Counted from the first letter of the stretch, positions 1-7,756 are shown. The stretch: DNA of 14,274 nucleotides from an uncultured Spirochaetales bacterium (GCA_902780365.1 CACZFE010000044.1:1-14274), one strand, 5' to 3'. The notes: generated by a model not told the origin, from the sequence alone. Made by a program: numbers and translations.

Positions 1-400
1 TTTTCGGGTCAAGCGAGGGCTCGGCCGCGTTGTCGGATGAAGTAGTGTCCTCTTCTTTGATGTTTCCGTCGTCATCGCCGGTTCCTTTTTTGTCCTTTTC
101 GGTCATGCACTCGTCCGGATGCTCGCGGTAATATTTAGCGATCGCGTCGCTTTTCTCCTTGACGGCGTTGAAAAGTTCCTTCGCCTTGTCGTAATTTTTG
201 TTGTTGATCTCTTCACGAGCCTGTCTCAGAAGCTCTTCGGCTGCGAGATAGTTCTCCCTGTCGCAGTCCTTGCCCGCCTCAGCGTCTGCAAAAGCCTTCT
301 CTGCAAGTTCCCTTTCATCCTTGGGAGGATTGGCCGCACATGAGCAAAGCACTATAAAAACGAAAACCGCAACTGCACAAAAATTGAAAATCTGTTTCAT
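1..400 (-). CDS. DUF4398-like lipoprotein in the Pal position (3' end outside window)
   Basis: The frame reads from ATG at 400 to the window edge without a stop, giving 133 visible residues; the C-terminus is missing. A typical lipoprotein signal (MKQ, hydrophobic stretch, LCS then Cys21) predicts a lipid-anchored envelope protein. Residues about 30-80 are Ala-rich helices with spaced AExxLxxA and YDKAKELF patterns, resembling the DUF4398 family. They are followed by a polar, acidic Asp/Glu/Ser/Pro linker. The start is 12 bases after the tolB stop with a GAGAGGTG ribosome binding site, so it is the last visible gene of the rseP-tol operon. In tol operons the gene after tolB is usually pal, so an OmpA-like peptidoglycan-binding domain may follow beyond the edge; this is inference. 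The lipoprotein call is firm, the DUF4398 assignment moderate. Confidence 0.8.
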   Translation of the reverse strand, partial: MKQIFNFCAVAVFVFIVLCSCAANPPKDERELAEKAFADAEAGKDCDRENYLAAEELLRQAREEINNKNYDKAKELFNAVKEKSDAIAKYYREHPDECMTEKDKKGTGDDDGNIKEEDTTSSDNAAEPSLDPK

Positions 401-412
401 ATCGCACCTCTC

Positions 413-1678
413 TTAATTATTTTCCGCAGGTGACCACGAAGGCATAAGAACTTCGCCTTCGCCAGAATAAACTGCGATCTGCTTCGTTCCGCTTATGTTG
501 GAAAGGAAAAGTTTGCTTTTTCCGCTCCTGTTGGAAGAGAACCCGATCACTTTGCTGTCAGGCGAGAATGTCGGAGACTCGTTCTTCCCCTGATTCTGCG
601 TGATCCTGCTGATCTGTCTCGAAGCCAGGTCGATGATGAAAATATCGAACTGATACTTCTCGTCGCGGCCGCTGAAAGCCACTTTCTTGCCGTCCGGGCT
701 GTATTCGGGATCCTGATTGTAGTTTCCCTGCTCGGTAAGTCTTTCAACCTTGTTGAGATCAGTGAGAGACATTCTGTAAACCTGCGGGTTGCCCGATCTG
801 CTGGAAACAAAAACTATTTCCTTGCCGTCGGAGCTTACGCTAGGAGCTGTATCGGTCTCGGCATTGACAGTGAGTCTCTTGAGCTCGTTATTTGTCGTAT
901 CGAGCGAGTAGATTTCCGAGTTTCCGTCCTTCGAAAGGCAGAGAGCTATCGTTTTGTTGTCGGGATAAGCGCTTGCCGAAACATTGAGCCCTTCATAAGC
1001 CGAAACAGTCTTTATCTGCGATGTTTTGAGATCGTAGGAATAAAGGTTAGGATTGTTCTTTTCATGGCTCGTGAAGAAAATTTTGCTTCCGTCAGCCGAC
1101 CATTCGGGAAGAAGGATCGTTTTTGACGTGGAATAAAGCTCTTTTCTGCCGCTGCCGTCGAAATTCGTAACGACAAGGCTGTATTTCTCACCTTTCTTTT
1201 CTTCGCCGGTAAGAAGCTTGATAACTTCCGCAGCAAAGCGGTAAGCCGACTTTTTAGCCAGCGAGGCTTTCGAAGAGTATTTTTTCTTGACGACCTCTTT
1301 TCCTTTCGCGACATCAAAGAACGCAAGCTCAAGCTCGACATCGTCCTTGCCCTTCAAAGTTCCTTTGATAAGGCCGTTCGCACCGACATCAAGCCACGAT
1401 TTGAAGTTGACCGCGTTAAATGCGGTTTCAGGTTTTTCCAAAAACGACTTTTTGTCGAGGATCTTAAAATATCCCGTAATATCAAGCACTCTTTCTATAG
1501 CGGAAGAAATTTCCGAAGCATGGGCGACATCCGCACCGTCAAGAACATGCAACGGGGAAACAGCCATGTTGTACTCGGCAACAGCACCGTCTTTTACCTC
1601 GACCTGAAGCTGGGCAAAAAGATCAAAACAAGCAAAAATCACCGCGACAAGGGTGATCAATCTGAAGTGAACGGACAT
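413..1678 (-). CDS. tolB: Tol-Pal system periplasmic beta-propeller protein TolB
   Basis: This is the periplasmic component of the Tol-Pal system, which by family knowledge binds Pal and TolA and supports outer-membrane constriction and integrity. The 421-residue length is normal for TolB. A signal peptide covers about residues 1-22. An alpha/beta N-terminal domain follows (about 25-160, including LDVGANGLIKGTL, which matches the TolB-N region). From about 165 come repeated propeller blades of the PD40/WD40-like type, each with a PxxSPDGKxIxFxSxR-like core (EYSPDGKKVAFSG, TFSPDSKVIGFSS, SVSSDGKEIVFVS). The start at 1678 has a strong AAGGAGGG site at 1685-1692, which lies inside the 3' end of the preceding tolA-like gene; the two coding regions overlap by 22 bases, suggesting coupled translation. 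The gene lies between the tolA-like and DUF4398-like genes. Confidence 0.95.
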   Translation of the reverse strand: MSVHFRLITLVAVIFACFDLFAQLQVEVKDGAVAEYNMAVSPLHVLDGADVAHASEISSAIERVLDITGYFKILDKKSFLEKPETAFNAVNFKSWLDVGANGLIKGTLKGKDDVELELAFFDVAKGKEVVKKKYSSKASLAKKSAYRFAAEVIKLLTGEEKKGEKYSLVVTNFDGSGRKELYSTSKTILLPEWSADGSKIFFTSHEKNNPNLYSYDLKTSQIKTVSAYEGLNVSASAYPDNKTIALCLSKDGNSEIYSLDTTNNELKRLTVNAETDTAPSVSSDGKEIVFVSSRSGNPQVYRMSLTDLNKVERLTEQGNYNQDPEYSPDGKKVAFSGRDEKYQFDIFIIDLASRQISRITQNQGKNESPTFSPDSKVIGFSSNRSGKSKLFLSNISGTKQIAVYSGEGEVLMPSWSPAENN

Positions 1679-2502
1679 TCAAAACCCTCCTTTAATATAA
1701 GTTTCTTCAAATTTTTATCGTCAGGCAAAGGAAGCCTTCCCGTTTTTTTAACGGCTTCGATCACCGAACTGTCATAGACTGAATTTCCCGATGAAGATCT
1801 GACTTTTATATCATAAACTTCACCGCTGAAAGTTATTTTGAAATAGACTTTTGTCATCAGTTTTTTACGCTCGTCAGCGGAAATTATGCTCGGAATATTC
1901 CAGTTTTCCTTGATTTTTTTGCTGACCTGACGCGCATACATATTTGCCTTGAGTGCAAGCGCAGGATCTGTGACATCTCCGTCATCGACTCCGTCCTTGG
2001 CCCCTTCCTTGCTCTCTTCGGCACGGGCGTCACGCTTGATTTTTTCCATAACGTCGCCTGCAAGAAGCTCGTCAAGCGAAGAGGCTTTCTTCTTCTCCTC
2101 TTTCGGCTTCTCGTCTTTCTTAGGCTTCTCGGATTTCTTAGGTTCATCCTTGGGCTTCAGCGAATTAGCCTTTCCGTCAGGCTTCGGCTTAGTCTCGACT
2201 TTCTCTTCTTTTTTAGATTCAGGCTTCGGATCCTTTTTTTCCGATTTCGGTGCAGGTTTCGGCTGAGTTATACGCGGGAGCAGCTTTTTGTCGCGCTCCT
2301 CGCCGAGTTTGACGAGTTTCGCCTGAACAGTCTCGAACTCGATTTTATGGCTTTCTGCGAACCACAGACCGCTTCCGAAAAAAATCAGCACAAGAATATG
2401 GAGAACCAGCGAACCTATCGAACAGCCGCAGAAGGTTTTTCTGTCGACCCCGCCGCTGTTTTTCCCGAAAATAAAAGATCCGTTTCGGACATTTCCCGCC
2501 AT
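1657..2502 (-). CDS. TolA/TonB-like energy-transducing protein
   Basis: This 281-residue protein has the TolA/TonB architecture: a short cytoplasmic N-terminus, one membrane helix (about 28-48), a Lys/Pro/Glu-rich linker (about 76-140), a helical stretch (about 141-200), and a C-terminal domain (about 200-270). The C-terminal domain has the TonB-C/TolA-C pattern WNIP, then VYFKITFSGEVYDIKV and SVIEAVKKTGRLPLP. The membrane helix has Ser31 and His35 in the SxxxH spacing used by TonB and TolA to contact the TolQ/ExbB-TolR/ExbD motor. It is expected to span the periplasm and transmit motor force. Its position between tolR and tolB favours TolA over TonB, although the C-terminal domain looks TonB-like. 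The ribosome binding site AAGGAG overlaps the end of tolR, 5 bases upstream. The 3' end overlaps tolB by 22 bases. Confidence 0.88.
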   Translation of the reverse strand: MAGNVRNGSFIFGKNSGGVDRKTFCGCSIGSLVLHILVLIFFGSGLWFAESHKIEFETVQAKLVKLGEERDKKLLPRITQPKPAPKSEKKDPKPESKKEEKVETKPKPDGKANSLKPKDEPKKSEKPKKDEKPKEEKKKASSLDELLAGDVMEKIKRDARAEESKEGAKDGVDDGDVTDPALALKANMYARQVSKKIKENWNIPSIISADERKKLMTKVYFKITFSGEVYDIKVRSSSGNSVYDSSVIEAVKKTGRLPLPDDKNLKKLILKEGFECPFTSD

Positions 2503-2507
2503 GCCGG

Positions 2508-2957
2508 CTACTCCTTCTCCAAAGGTTCAGTTACAAGGTTGATATTGTTGATACCGGCTTTTTTCATTATCGCCATGACTCTGACGATGTAACCGTATGA
2601 AAGTTCTCTGCTCGCATGAAGGTAGATTTCCTTTTTTTCCTGCAGAAAAGCATTCGTTTTGAGCTTTACCTCAAGTTCTTTGAGAGGAACTTCTATCGGA
2701 GGCTTCGCATCGCTCACAAATATCTTGTTGTCAGCCTCGGTTTTACCGCTGAAAATCCTGACGATGAACTTGTCTTTCGGGCTTTCTATCGGCACAGTCT
2801 CGGTCTGCGGCAGATCAAGGTCGACACCCTGCTCGATAAGCGGAGCAGCAACCATGAAAATTATCAGAAGCGTAAAGACGATATCTACCATCGGAGTAAT
2901 GTTCATCTCCGCGCGGACACTTCTTTTCCGCGGCTCTTCCATACCGTAGTTTGCCAT
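2508..2957 (-). CDS. tolR: Biopolymer transporter TolR/ExbD
   Basis: This is the small motor subunit that, with TolQ, converts the proton gradient into movement of TolA. The 149 residues carry the family signature EMNITPMVDIVFTLLIIFMV, with the proton-path aspartate at Asp25 in the single membrane helix (about 22-42). A periplasmic domain follows, including the PLKELE and KEIYLHASRELSYGYIVRVMAIMKKAGI segments typical of ExbD/TolR. The start ATG overlaps the tolQ stop by one base (TGATG), and a GGAG lies about 9 bases upstream. ExbD and TolR cannot be told apart by sequence alone; the adjoining tolB makes TolR the better name. It sits directly between tolQ and the tolA-like gene. Confidence 0.93.
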   Translation of the reverse strand: MANYGMEEPRKRSVRAEMNITPMVDIVFTLLIIFMVAAPLIEQGVDLDLPQTETVPIESPKDKFIVRIFSGKTEADNKIFVSDAKPPIEVPLKELEVKLKTNAFLQEKKEIYLHASRELSYGYIVRVMAIMKKAGINNINLVTEPLEKE

Positions 2958-3679
2958 CAGACATTGCTCCTTTTGATCTGATTAAGGAAATCAGCCGAAA
3001 CATTCAAAGCCTCGTTTTCAAATTTCTGAAGACGCGCATTGAAGTAGTTGAAAGCGACCGATGCCGGAATAGCCGCTATAAGACCAAACGCAGTCGTTAC
3101 AAGCGCATCGGAAAGGTGCGGTGCGATCGATCCGAGTGTCGCGCTTCCCGTTTTTCCTATTTCCTGAAATGCGTTCATAATGCCGTAAACCGTTCCGAAA
3201 AGACCGATAAAAGGAGATGCCGTAGCAGTTGTCGCAAGGAACGAAAGACCGCTTTCAAGAATCTGTATCCTGACGTGCGTTTCGCGTCTCATCGCCCTGT
3301 CTACGTTAGCCGCAAGCTCATCGACTTTTCCGCCGATAATGACGATCCCTTTATCTTCCCAGCTTTCCTTTGTTTCCTTAAATTCGGCGTAACCTGCCGC
3401 GAACACTGCCGCAACCGGCGATTTCGTCAAAGATGCGGTTTTTACCGCCACATCCTGCGCCTCTTTGTTTTTCCAGAAAACATCTACAAATTTGGCCGTC
3501 TCTATGAACGCCATCCTGTATTGAATGAGTTTTGCAGCGATTATCGCGAGCGATATCATACTTGCGAGAAGAAGCGCGACAAGCATGATATTCACAACCA
3601 GAGAAGAGTTTTTCATCGTTTCGGCAAGCTGCAGACCTGTCGTCAGGGAATTTGCCGCAAAATTAAGATTGATAATCAT
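2957..3679 (-). CDS. tolQ: MotA/TolQ/ExbB proton channel protein TolQ
   Basis: This is the larger inner-membrane motor subunit of the Tol system. It has three predicted membrane helices (about 27-52, 147-170 and 190-212). The signature TASPFIGLFGTVYGIMNAF (about 153-171) and ALVTTAFGLIAAIPA (192-206) are characteristic of the MotA/TolQ/ExbB family. I place the start at the ATG at 3679 (240 residues) because GGAGG lies 5 bases upstream. The longer open frame begins with TTG at 3691, which overlaps that ribosome binding site and would read MEVL before the true Met. The gene starts 18 bases after the rseP stop and overlaps tolR by one base, so it is translated within the same operon. Confidence 0.94.
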   Translation of the reverse strand: MIINLNFAANSLTTGLQLAETMKNSSLVVNIMLVALLLASMISLAIIAAKLIQYRMAFIETAKFVDVFWKNKEAQDVAVKTASLTKSPVAAVFAAGYAEFKETKESWEDKGIVIIGGKVDELAANVDRAMRRETHVRIQILESGLSFLATTATASPFIGLFGTVYGIMNAFQEIGKTGSATLGSIAPHLSDALVTTAFGLIAAIPASVAFNYFNARLQKFENEALNVSADFLNQIKRSNV

Positions 3680-3697
3680 CAAAACCTCCAAACAAAA

Positions 3698-5317
3698 TCA
3701 GCCGTGGTTAAAAATCATCGGAATATATCTCATAAAATCGTTGAATACCGCAAAAACCATAAGCGCCATCAGCAGAAAGAATCCGACCATAAGCGCCCTT
3801 TCCTTTACTTTCGAGGGGATCTTGCGCCCTATTATCCCTTCAAATCCGTACATGACGACATACCCTCCGTCAAGAACAGGGATCGGGAAAAGGTTGATAA
3901 GTCCCAGATTTATGCTGATTATGGCCATTATCGCGAGGAAATATCTGAATCCGGCGTCTGCAGCGCGTTTCGAAATGTCGAAAATCATGATCGGACCGCC
4001 GAGACCCTTTGTCGAAACTCTGCCGCTGATCATGTAAGCCAGACCTTTGAAAGTCATAGTTATCGCGCCGACGAATTCTTTCGCGGCATATCTGACAGGG
4101 AATGTAAGAAGATTGTTGCGCCTTGCATAATTTTCGGCAACATAGGTGTAATCAAAAGAAGCACCCCAGTTTATTCTCTTGTCGTGCATGCCCGTCATTT
4201 CGTTTTCCTTCTCGTCAAAAGAAGCGGTAAATTCGATGTCAAGCGGTTCTTTGTTCCTGATAACCGAAAGTTTGACGAGATCGCCTTCCCTGAGACGGCC
4301 CATTATCGAATAGAACTGGAACGAAGCTGTAACTCCGGTATCGTTGACCGCTGTTATGAAGTCACCTTCCATGACACCGACTTTTTCGGAATAACTTCCT
4401 TTTTCAACCGATTTTACAATAAGTTCGCCGTATGCGATCTCCGGTTTTTCAGGCATGTCGGCCGGAAAATCGACCACGACCTCTTTTTCGCCGCGCTTAA
4501 CCGCCATTTGTTTAAAAGGTTTTCTGATCCTTTCGGCAAGTTCGTAGTACCTTGAGATCTTCTCTCCGTCAACAGACAGGACGACATCGCCGTTTTCAAG
4601 TCCCGGAAAATCTTTGAGCAGAAATATTTTCGCCGCCCTCGGAAAGCGGACGACACCGAGTTCGCAGCGCTTTGCCGTATCACCGAAAGGATCGGCTACA
4701 GAACCGGTTTTAGGATGAAAAGTATAGGTCTTCAGCTCTTTCGTAAACGCCTTTTCGACTTCGACAGAGATCTCGCCGCATTCTCCGGATTCAGACATGG
4801 GAGCCAGAATCGACGGTATATCATCCCACACAGCGATTTCATCGCCGTTTATCTTCGTTATCCTGTCACCGTCAGAAATCCCGGCTGCGTAAGCCGCTCC
4901 GTCAGGCGAAACGAATTCAAGCACCGATGAAGGAGCTGAAAACATAAAAAACGACACGGCTATAAAGACTAAAAATGCGAAAACCAGGTTGAAAACAGGT
5001 CCGGCACAAACGATAAGCACCTTCTGCCACCATTTTTTGCTGCTGAAAGCCAGTAGAAGATCCTTTTCCTCGACATCGTTCTCTTCGGAAGTCGATTCTC
5101 CGAGCATTTTTACATAACCGCCGAGAGGGATCATCGATATCCGGTATTCGGTATCGCCGTATTTTTTCTTGAAAAGCGGCCTCCCGAAGCCGATCGAAAA
5201 GACATCAACTCTCACTCCGCAGAGACGCGCCACGATAAAGTGACCGAACTCATGAACCAGAACAACTATTCCTAGAAGCAGAATACCGAACAAATACCTG
5301 TACATAAAAAAATCCAT
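3698..5317 (-). CDS. rseP: Site-2 intramembrane zinc metalloprotease RseP
   Basis: This is an M50-family intramembrane protease; relatives cut membrane-bound anti-sigma factors or leftover signal peptides. The zinc site HEFGH is in the first membrane helix. The second catalytic motif NLFPIPVLDGG lies near the C-terminus, preceded by the conserved SGRVSTKGLGGPI. Between them are PDZ-like segments (SPDGAAYAAGISDGDRITKING, and VEKGSYSEKVGVMEGDFITAVN) and possibly a third (KDFPGLENGDVVLSVDGEKI), so the protein is longer than the roughly 450 residues of E. coli RseP. The open frame extends to 5383, adding 22 hydrophobic residues. I prefer the ATG at 5317 (539 residues) because it puts the first catalytic His at residue 22, as in E. 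coli. No clear Shine-Dalgarno precedes any candidate start. It is the first gene of the rseP-tol operon. Confidence 0.93.
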   Translation of the reverse strand: MDFFMYRYLFGILLLGIVVLVHEFGHFIVARLCGVRVDVFSIGFGRPLFKKKYGDTEYRISMIPLGGYVKMLGESTSEENDVEEKDLLLAFSSKKWWQKVLIVCAGPVFNLVFAFLVFIAVSFFMFSAPSSVLEFVSPDGAAYAAGISDGDRITKINGDEIAVWDDIPSILAPMSESGECGEISVEVEKAFTKELKTYTFHPKTGSVADPFGDTAKRCELGVVRFPRAAKIFLLKDFPGLENGDVVLSVDGEKISRYYELAERIRKPFKQMAVKRGEKEVVVDFPADMPEKPEIAYGELIVKSVEKGSYSEKVGVMEGDFITAVNDTGVTASFQFYSIMGRLREGDLVKLSVIRNKEPLDIEFTASFDEKENEMTGMHDKRINWGASFDYTYVAENYARRNNLLTFPVRYAAKEFVGAITMTFKGLAYMISGRVSTKGLGGPIMIFDISKRAADAGFRYFLAIMAIISINLGLINLFPIPVLDGGYVVMYGFEGIIGRKIPSKVKERALMVGFFLLMALMVFAVFNDFMRYIPMIFNHG

Positions 5318-5524
5318 ACTAAAAAAACAATCAAAGCATGGGATTATAAACATAAAAATGAATAAGAAAAGAGATAAATGCATATATTTTTATATTTTTT
5401 TTATATTCTTTATTCATCTTTATCGCATTTATCGCACAAACTACGATATACAAACAAACATACAACGATAAAAATTTCAGGATTTAAAAAAATTTCGGAA
5501 AAACAGCGAAAAATTTAAGAAAAC
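5318..5524. other. AT-rich intergenic region upstream of rseP
   Basis: This 207-base stretch between the TPR-like lipoprotein stop and the preferred rseP start contains no convincing gene. It is strongly AT-rich and should hold the promoter of the rseP-tol operon, but I could not fix one: several TATAAA-like -10 candidates lack a matching -35. It holds an exact tandem repeat of nine bases, TTTATCGCA on the plus strand (5419-5427 and 5428-5436; TGCGATAAA on the coding strand). No clear hairpin plus T-run terminates the gene upstream. Confidence 0.5.
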
Positions 5525-6142
5525 TTACTTCTTTGCCGGTTTTTCAGGTCTCGGCCAGCCAAGGAATTCTTCGGTATCTTCGTCCATAAGTTCAGGATAC
5601 TTCGTGATGAAGGTATCTTTCCACTCTTTGAGCGGGAATCTTCCTTCTTTAACGAACATTGTTATGTACATAAGTCTGTCGTTCATCGTTATGACCTGAT
5701 AACGCTGTACAAGCTGGTCAAGAAGTGCAAGAAGCATTCCGTCGTTGAGATTTTTTGCGCCTGTGTCGACACATTTCTCAGCCGCTCTTTTGATCCAGCC
5801 GTTGACCATTTCTTTATTGATATTTTCGACTTTTTTAATTCTGATCATAGCTTCGATCCAAGCTTTGTGATCACCTTTCTGTTCAGCTTCGTCCCAGTAT
5901 TTCTGGTAGAAACTTTCTGCGATTTTCTCATCGACCTGCCTGTTGAGTTCGGTCAGTTCCTGATCGTTCGGATACTGCCCTCTCAAAGTTACAAGTTTCG
6001 CCTTTGCCTGCTGGTACTCACCTTTTTCGACAAGCTCTTTTACGGAAGCTCTCTCGTCAACATTTTTTTTCTCGCCGCAAGAAACTGCCGCGAAAGAGAG
6101 CAGCATTGCAAAAACCATCATAATAAGAACTGATTTTCTCAT
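5525..6142 (-). CDS. Hypothetical TPR-like lipoprotein
   Basis: I do not recognise a named family. The 205-residue product starts MRKS with a hydrophobic segment ending AAVS before Cys22, a plausible lipoprotein signal (Ala rather than Leu at -3 is permissive). The mature part is mostly helical. Residues about 33-65 resemble a TPR/YfiO-like helix pair (VKELVEKGEYQQAKAKLVTL, then QYPNDQELTEL), and the C-terminus is Pro/Lys-rich. The chosen start has GGAGG 5-6 bases upstream; a longer reading starting MEDF at 6154 would contain that ribosome binding site. It follows the barrel protein's terminator, so it is expressed by read-through or from its own unseen promoter. Envelope location is well supported; function is unknown. 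Confidence 0.78.
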   Translation of the reverse strand: MRKSVLIMMVFAMLLSFAAVSCGEKKNVDERASVKELVEKGEYQQAKAKLVTLRGQYPNDQELTELNRQVDEKIAESFYQKYWDEAEQKGDHKAWIEAMIRIKKVENINKEMVNGWIKRAAEKCVDTGAKNLNDGMLLALLDQLVQRYQVITMNDRLMYITMFVKEGRFPLKEWKDTFITKYPELMDEDTEEFLGWPRPEKPAKK

Positions 6143-6172
6143 AAAATCCTCCATCTTTCCTTTCGGAAAAGT

Positions 6173-6203
6173 AAAAATAAAAAAAACGGGGACTTTCGTC
6201 CCC
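6173..6203 (-). terminator. Intrinsic terminator after the beta-barrel gene
   Basis: On the minus strand GGGGAC, loop GAAA, GTCCCC forms a perfect 6-bp GC-rich stem (6188-6203) closed by a stable GNRA-type tetraloop. It is followed after one G by a run of eight T and more T-rich sequence (6186-6173). It starts 8 bases after the barrel gene stop. Confidence 0.9.
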
Positions 6204-6211
6204 TAAAAATC

Positions 6212-7636
6212 TTAGAACTCTGCTCCTGCCTGGAGAACGATCGTCGTGAAACCGTAATCTTTCGTTTTGCCGTCACCGTTGATATCTTTTTTGTCGACTT
6301 TGCTTTCCGGCTGCATCAGGAACGTGAGACCTGCCATACCGCGGACACCAGCAAGCTCTTTTGTGAAGAAGTTGGCAGTGATACCGATTCTCATAACCAT
6401 AGAGTTGCTTCTGTAGTTTCTCCAGTTAAGGTAATCTTCTGCGCCGTCAAGGTAAACACCCTGAACGAGGTCATATCTGAAAGCGATACCGACTTTGTCG
6501 ACCCATTCGTGGTTGAAATGGTAAGCATATCCGGGAGCAAGAGAAAGAAGCATATTCGTGGTGTTCTTTCTTGTTGAGCTGTCTTTGACCATTTTCATCA
6601 TGCTGTAGTCGAAAGTGATCGGCATTTCGAAACCGTATGCGGAAACGTTGATGTGAACACCGATGCCGATGTGGTCAAGTTTCTTTCCGCTGTAATAATC
6701 GTTTCTGTACTGGAAAGCGAAAGCTGCCTTGACATATTCTTTAAAGCCGTAGCCTACTCTTCCGTAAAGGCCGAGAGTTCTGTCTGATTCCCAGAATTCG
6801 CTTGCATTAGCACCGGTTCCGAGAGAGAGACCTACGAAAACATTGTGGTCTTTTTTGATTATGCCGTTGTAACCGAGAGCAAGACCTGCATCAGTCTCGG
6901 GAAGAAAACCTTCAACAACGATAAGGCTTCTGGTAAGGAACGGGGTCGTGAAACCCATTCCGAGGTTCTGCCATGTGTCAACAAGGCCGTATTCAGGGAT
7001 CAGTTTACCGGCTTTAATGAAAACATCATAAAATTTAACGCCGCCGTAAACTTCGTAAAGAGCGTTTGCAGCACCGTTCTGAATCGAATGATGGTTTACT
7101 TTTGCAAGCGGGTTGGCGCCGTTCTCGATGAACGCATAGTTCGTTCTGACATTGAGAGTCCCCTTTGCAAGAACATGTTTGCCAAGGTATTCGACACCGA
7201 CGATACCTTCGTCAAGGCTACCGAACATCGTGCTGAGGGATTTTCCGTTTTCTTTATAAGAACCGTAAACCGTGAATCCGCCTTTTACAAGAAGGATAGG
7301 TTTAACACCTTTGAAAGATTTGGTTACCGGAGCTTTTCCGTCCTTTGCCGGAGCAGCTGCTTCTGCGTCTGCTTCAACTTCTTCCTTGTCTTCTTTTTCA
7401 GCCGCTTTTTCTTCTTCAGGATCCCCCATAAGATCTTTCATAGCAGCTTCGCTTTCGGACTCCTCTTTTGATTTTTTCTTAGCCGGAGCCTCTTCTTCAT
7501 CTTCTTCGGTTTCTTCAGCTTCTTCAGCGTCTTCTTCGAAATCGCCGCCGAAATCATCATCAAAATCATCCGCCGTTACCATGAACGGAACGACAAAAAG
7601 GACTGCGACAAGCAGTGTAAGCATTTTTTTGAACAT
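6212..7636 (-). CDS. Outer-membrane beta-barrel (porin-like) protein with acidic N-terminal segment
   Basis: The 474-residue product has a signal peptide (about 1-22, ending VTA before DDFDDDF). It then has an Asp/Glu/Ala/Lys-rich segment (about 23-98), and from about 108 a long region of alternating aromatic/hydrophobic and polar residues rich in Gly and Tyr, ending in Phe474. A terminal aromatic residue and amphipathic strands are typical of outer-membrane barrels recognised by the BAM machinery. Near the C-terminus, Asp451-Gly456 (DINGDG) resembles a calcium-binding loop. I chose ATG 7636 because AGGAGG lies 5 bases upstream; the TTG one codon earlier would be too close. The gene appears monocistronic, with its own terminator. 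The specific transport role cannot be inferred; the nearest analogy is phosphate- or substrate-selective porins, which I cannot confirm. Confidence 0.82.
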   Translation of the reverse strand: MFKKMLTLLVAVLFVVPFMVTADDFDDDFGGDFEEDAEEAEETEEDEEEAPAKKKSKEESESEAAMKDLMGDPEEEKAAEKEDKEEVEADAEAAAPAKDGKAPVTKSFKGVKPILLVKGGFTVYGSYKENGKSLSTMFGSLDEGIVGVEYLGKHVLAKGTLNVRTNYAFIENGANPLAKVNHHSIQNGAANALYEVYGGVKFYDVFIKAGKLIPEYGLVDTWQNLGMGFTTPFLTRSLIVVEGFLPETDAGLALGYNGIIKKDHNVFVGLSLGTGANASEFWESDRTLGLYGRVGYGFKEYVKAAFAFQYRNDYYSGKKLDHIGIGVHINVSAYGFEMPITFDYSMMKMVKDSSTRKNTTNMLLSLAPGYAYHFNHEWVDKVGIAFRYDLVQGVYLDGAEDYLNWRNYRSNSMVMRIGITANFFTKELAGVRGMAGLTFLMQPESKVDKKDINGDGKTKDYGFTTIVLQAGAEF

Positions 7637-7723
7637 CAAATCCTCCTAAAAAAGTCAAATATTGAGAAACAATCAAAAAAATCTGAAAGAGAGTAGTAAA
7701 AGAACATTTAAATTCAAGTTTTT

Positions 7724-7753
7724 TCTATATTTCATAGACCGACTCTCTTCCAA
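7724..7753 (-). promoter_or_regulatory. Possible promoter of the beta-barrel gene
   Basis: On the minus strand TTGGAA (7753-7748) and TATAGA (7729-7724) are 18 bases apart, each matching 4 of 6 sigma70 consensus positions. Initiation near 7717 would give a leader of about 80 bases. This is weak but is the best pair in the gap between the thioredoxin gene and the barrel gene. Confidence 0.25.
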
Positions 7754-7756
7754 CAT

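Noticed and set aside
2951..4555. 534-codon open frame on the plus strand opposite tolQ and rseP
   Set aside because: It is antisense to two strongly supported genes, is rich in Arg/Lys/Cys/Phe with no recognisable domain, and has no suitable ribosome binding site. It reflects codon bias of the minus-strand genes.
5318..5383. Extended hydrophobic N-terminus of RseP (start at 5383)
   Set aside because: It would place an extra hydrophobic stretch before the catalytic helix, and no ribosome binding site supports it. The ATG at 5317 gives the usual distance to HEFGH. It cannot be fully excluded.
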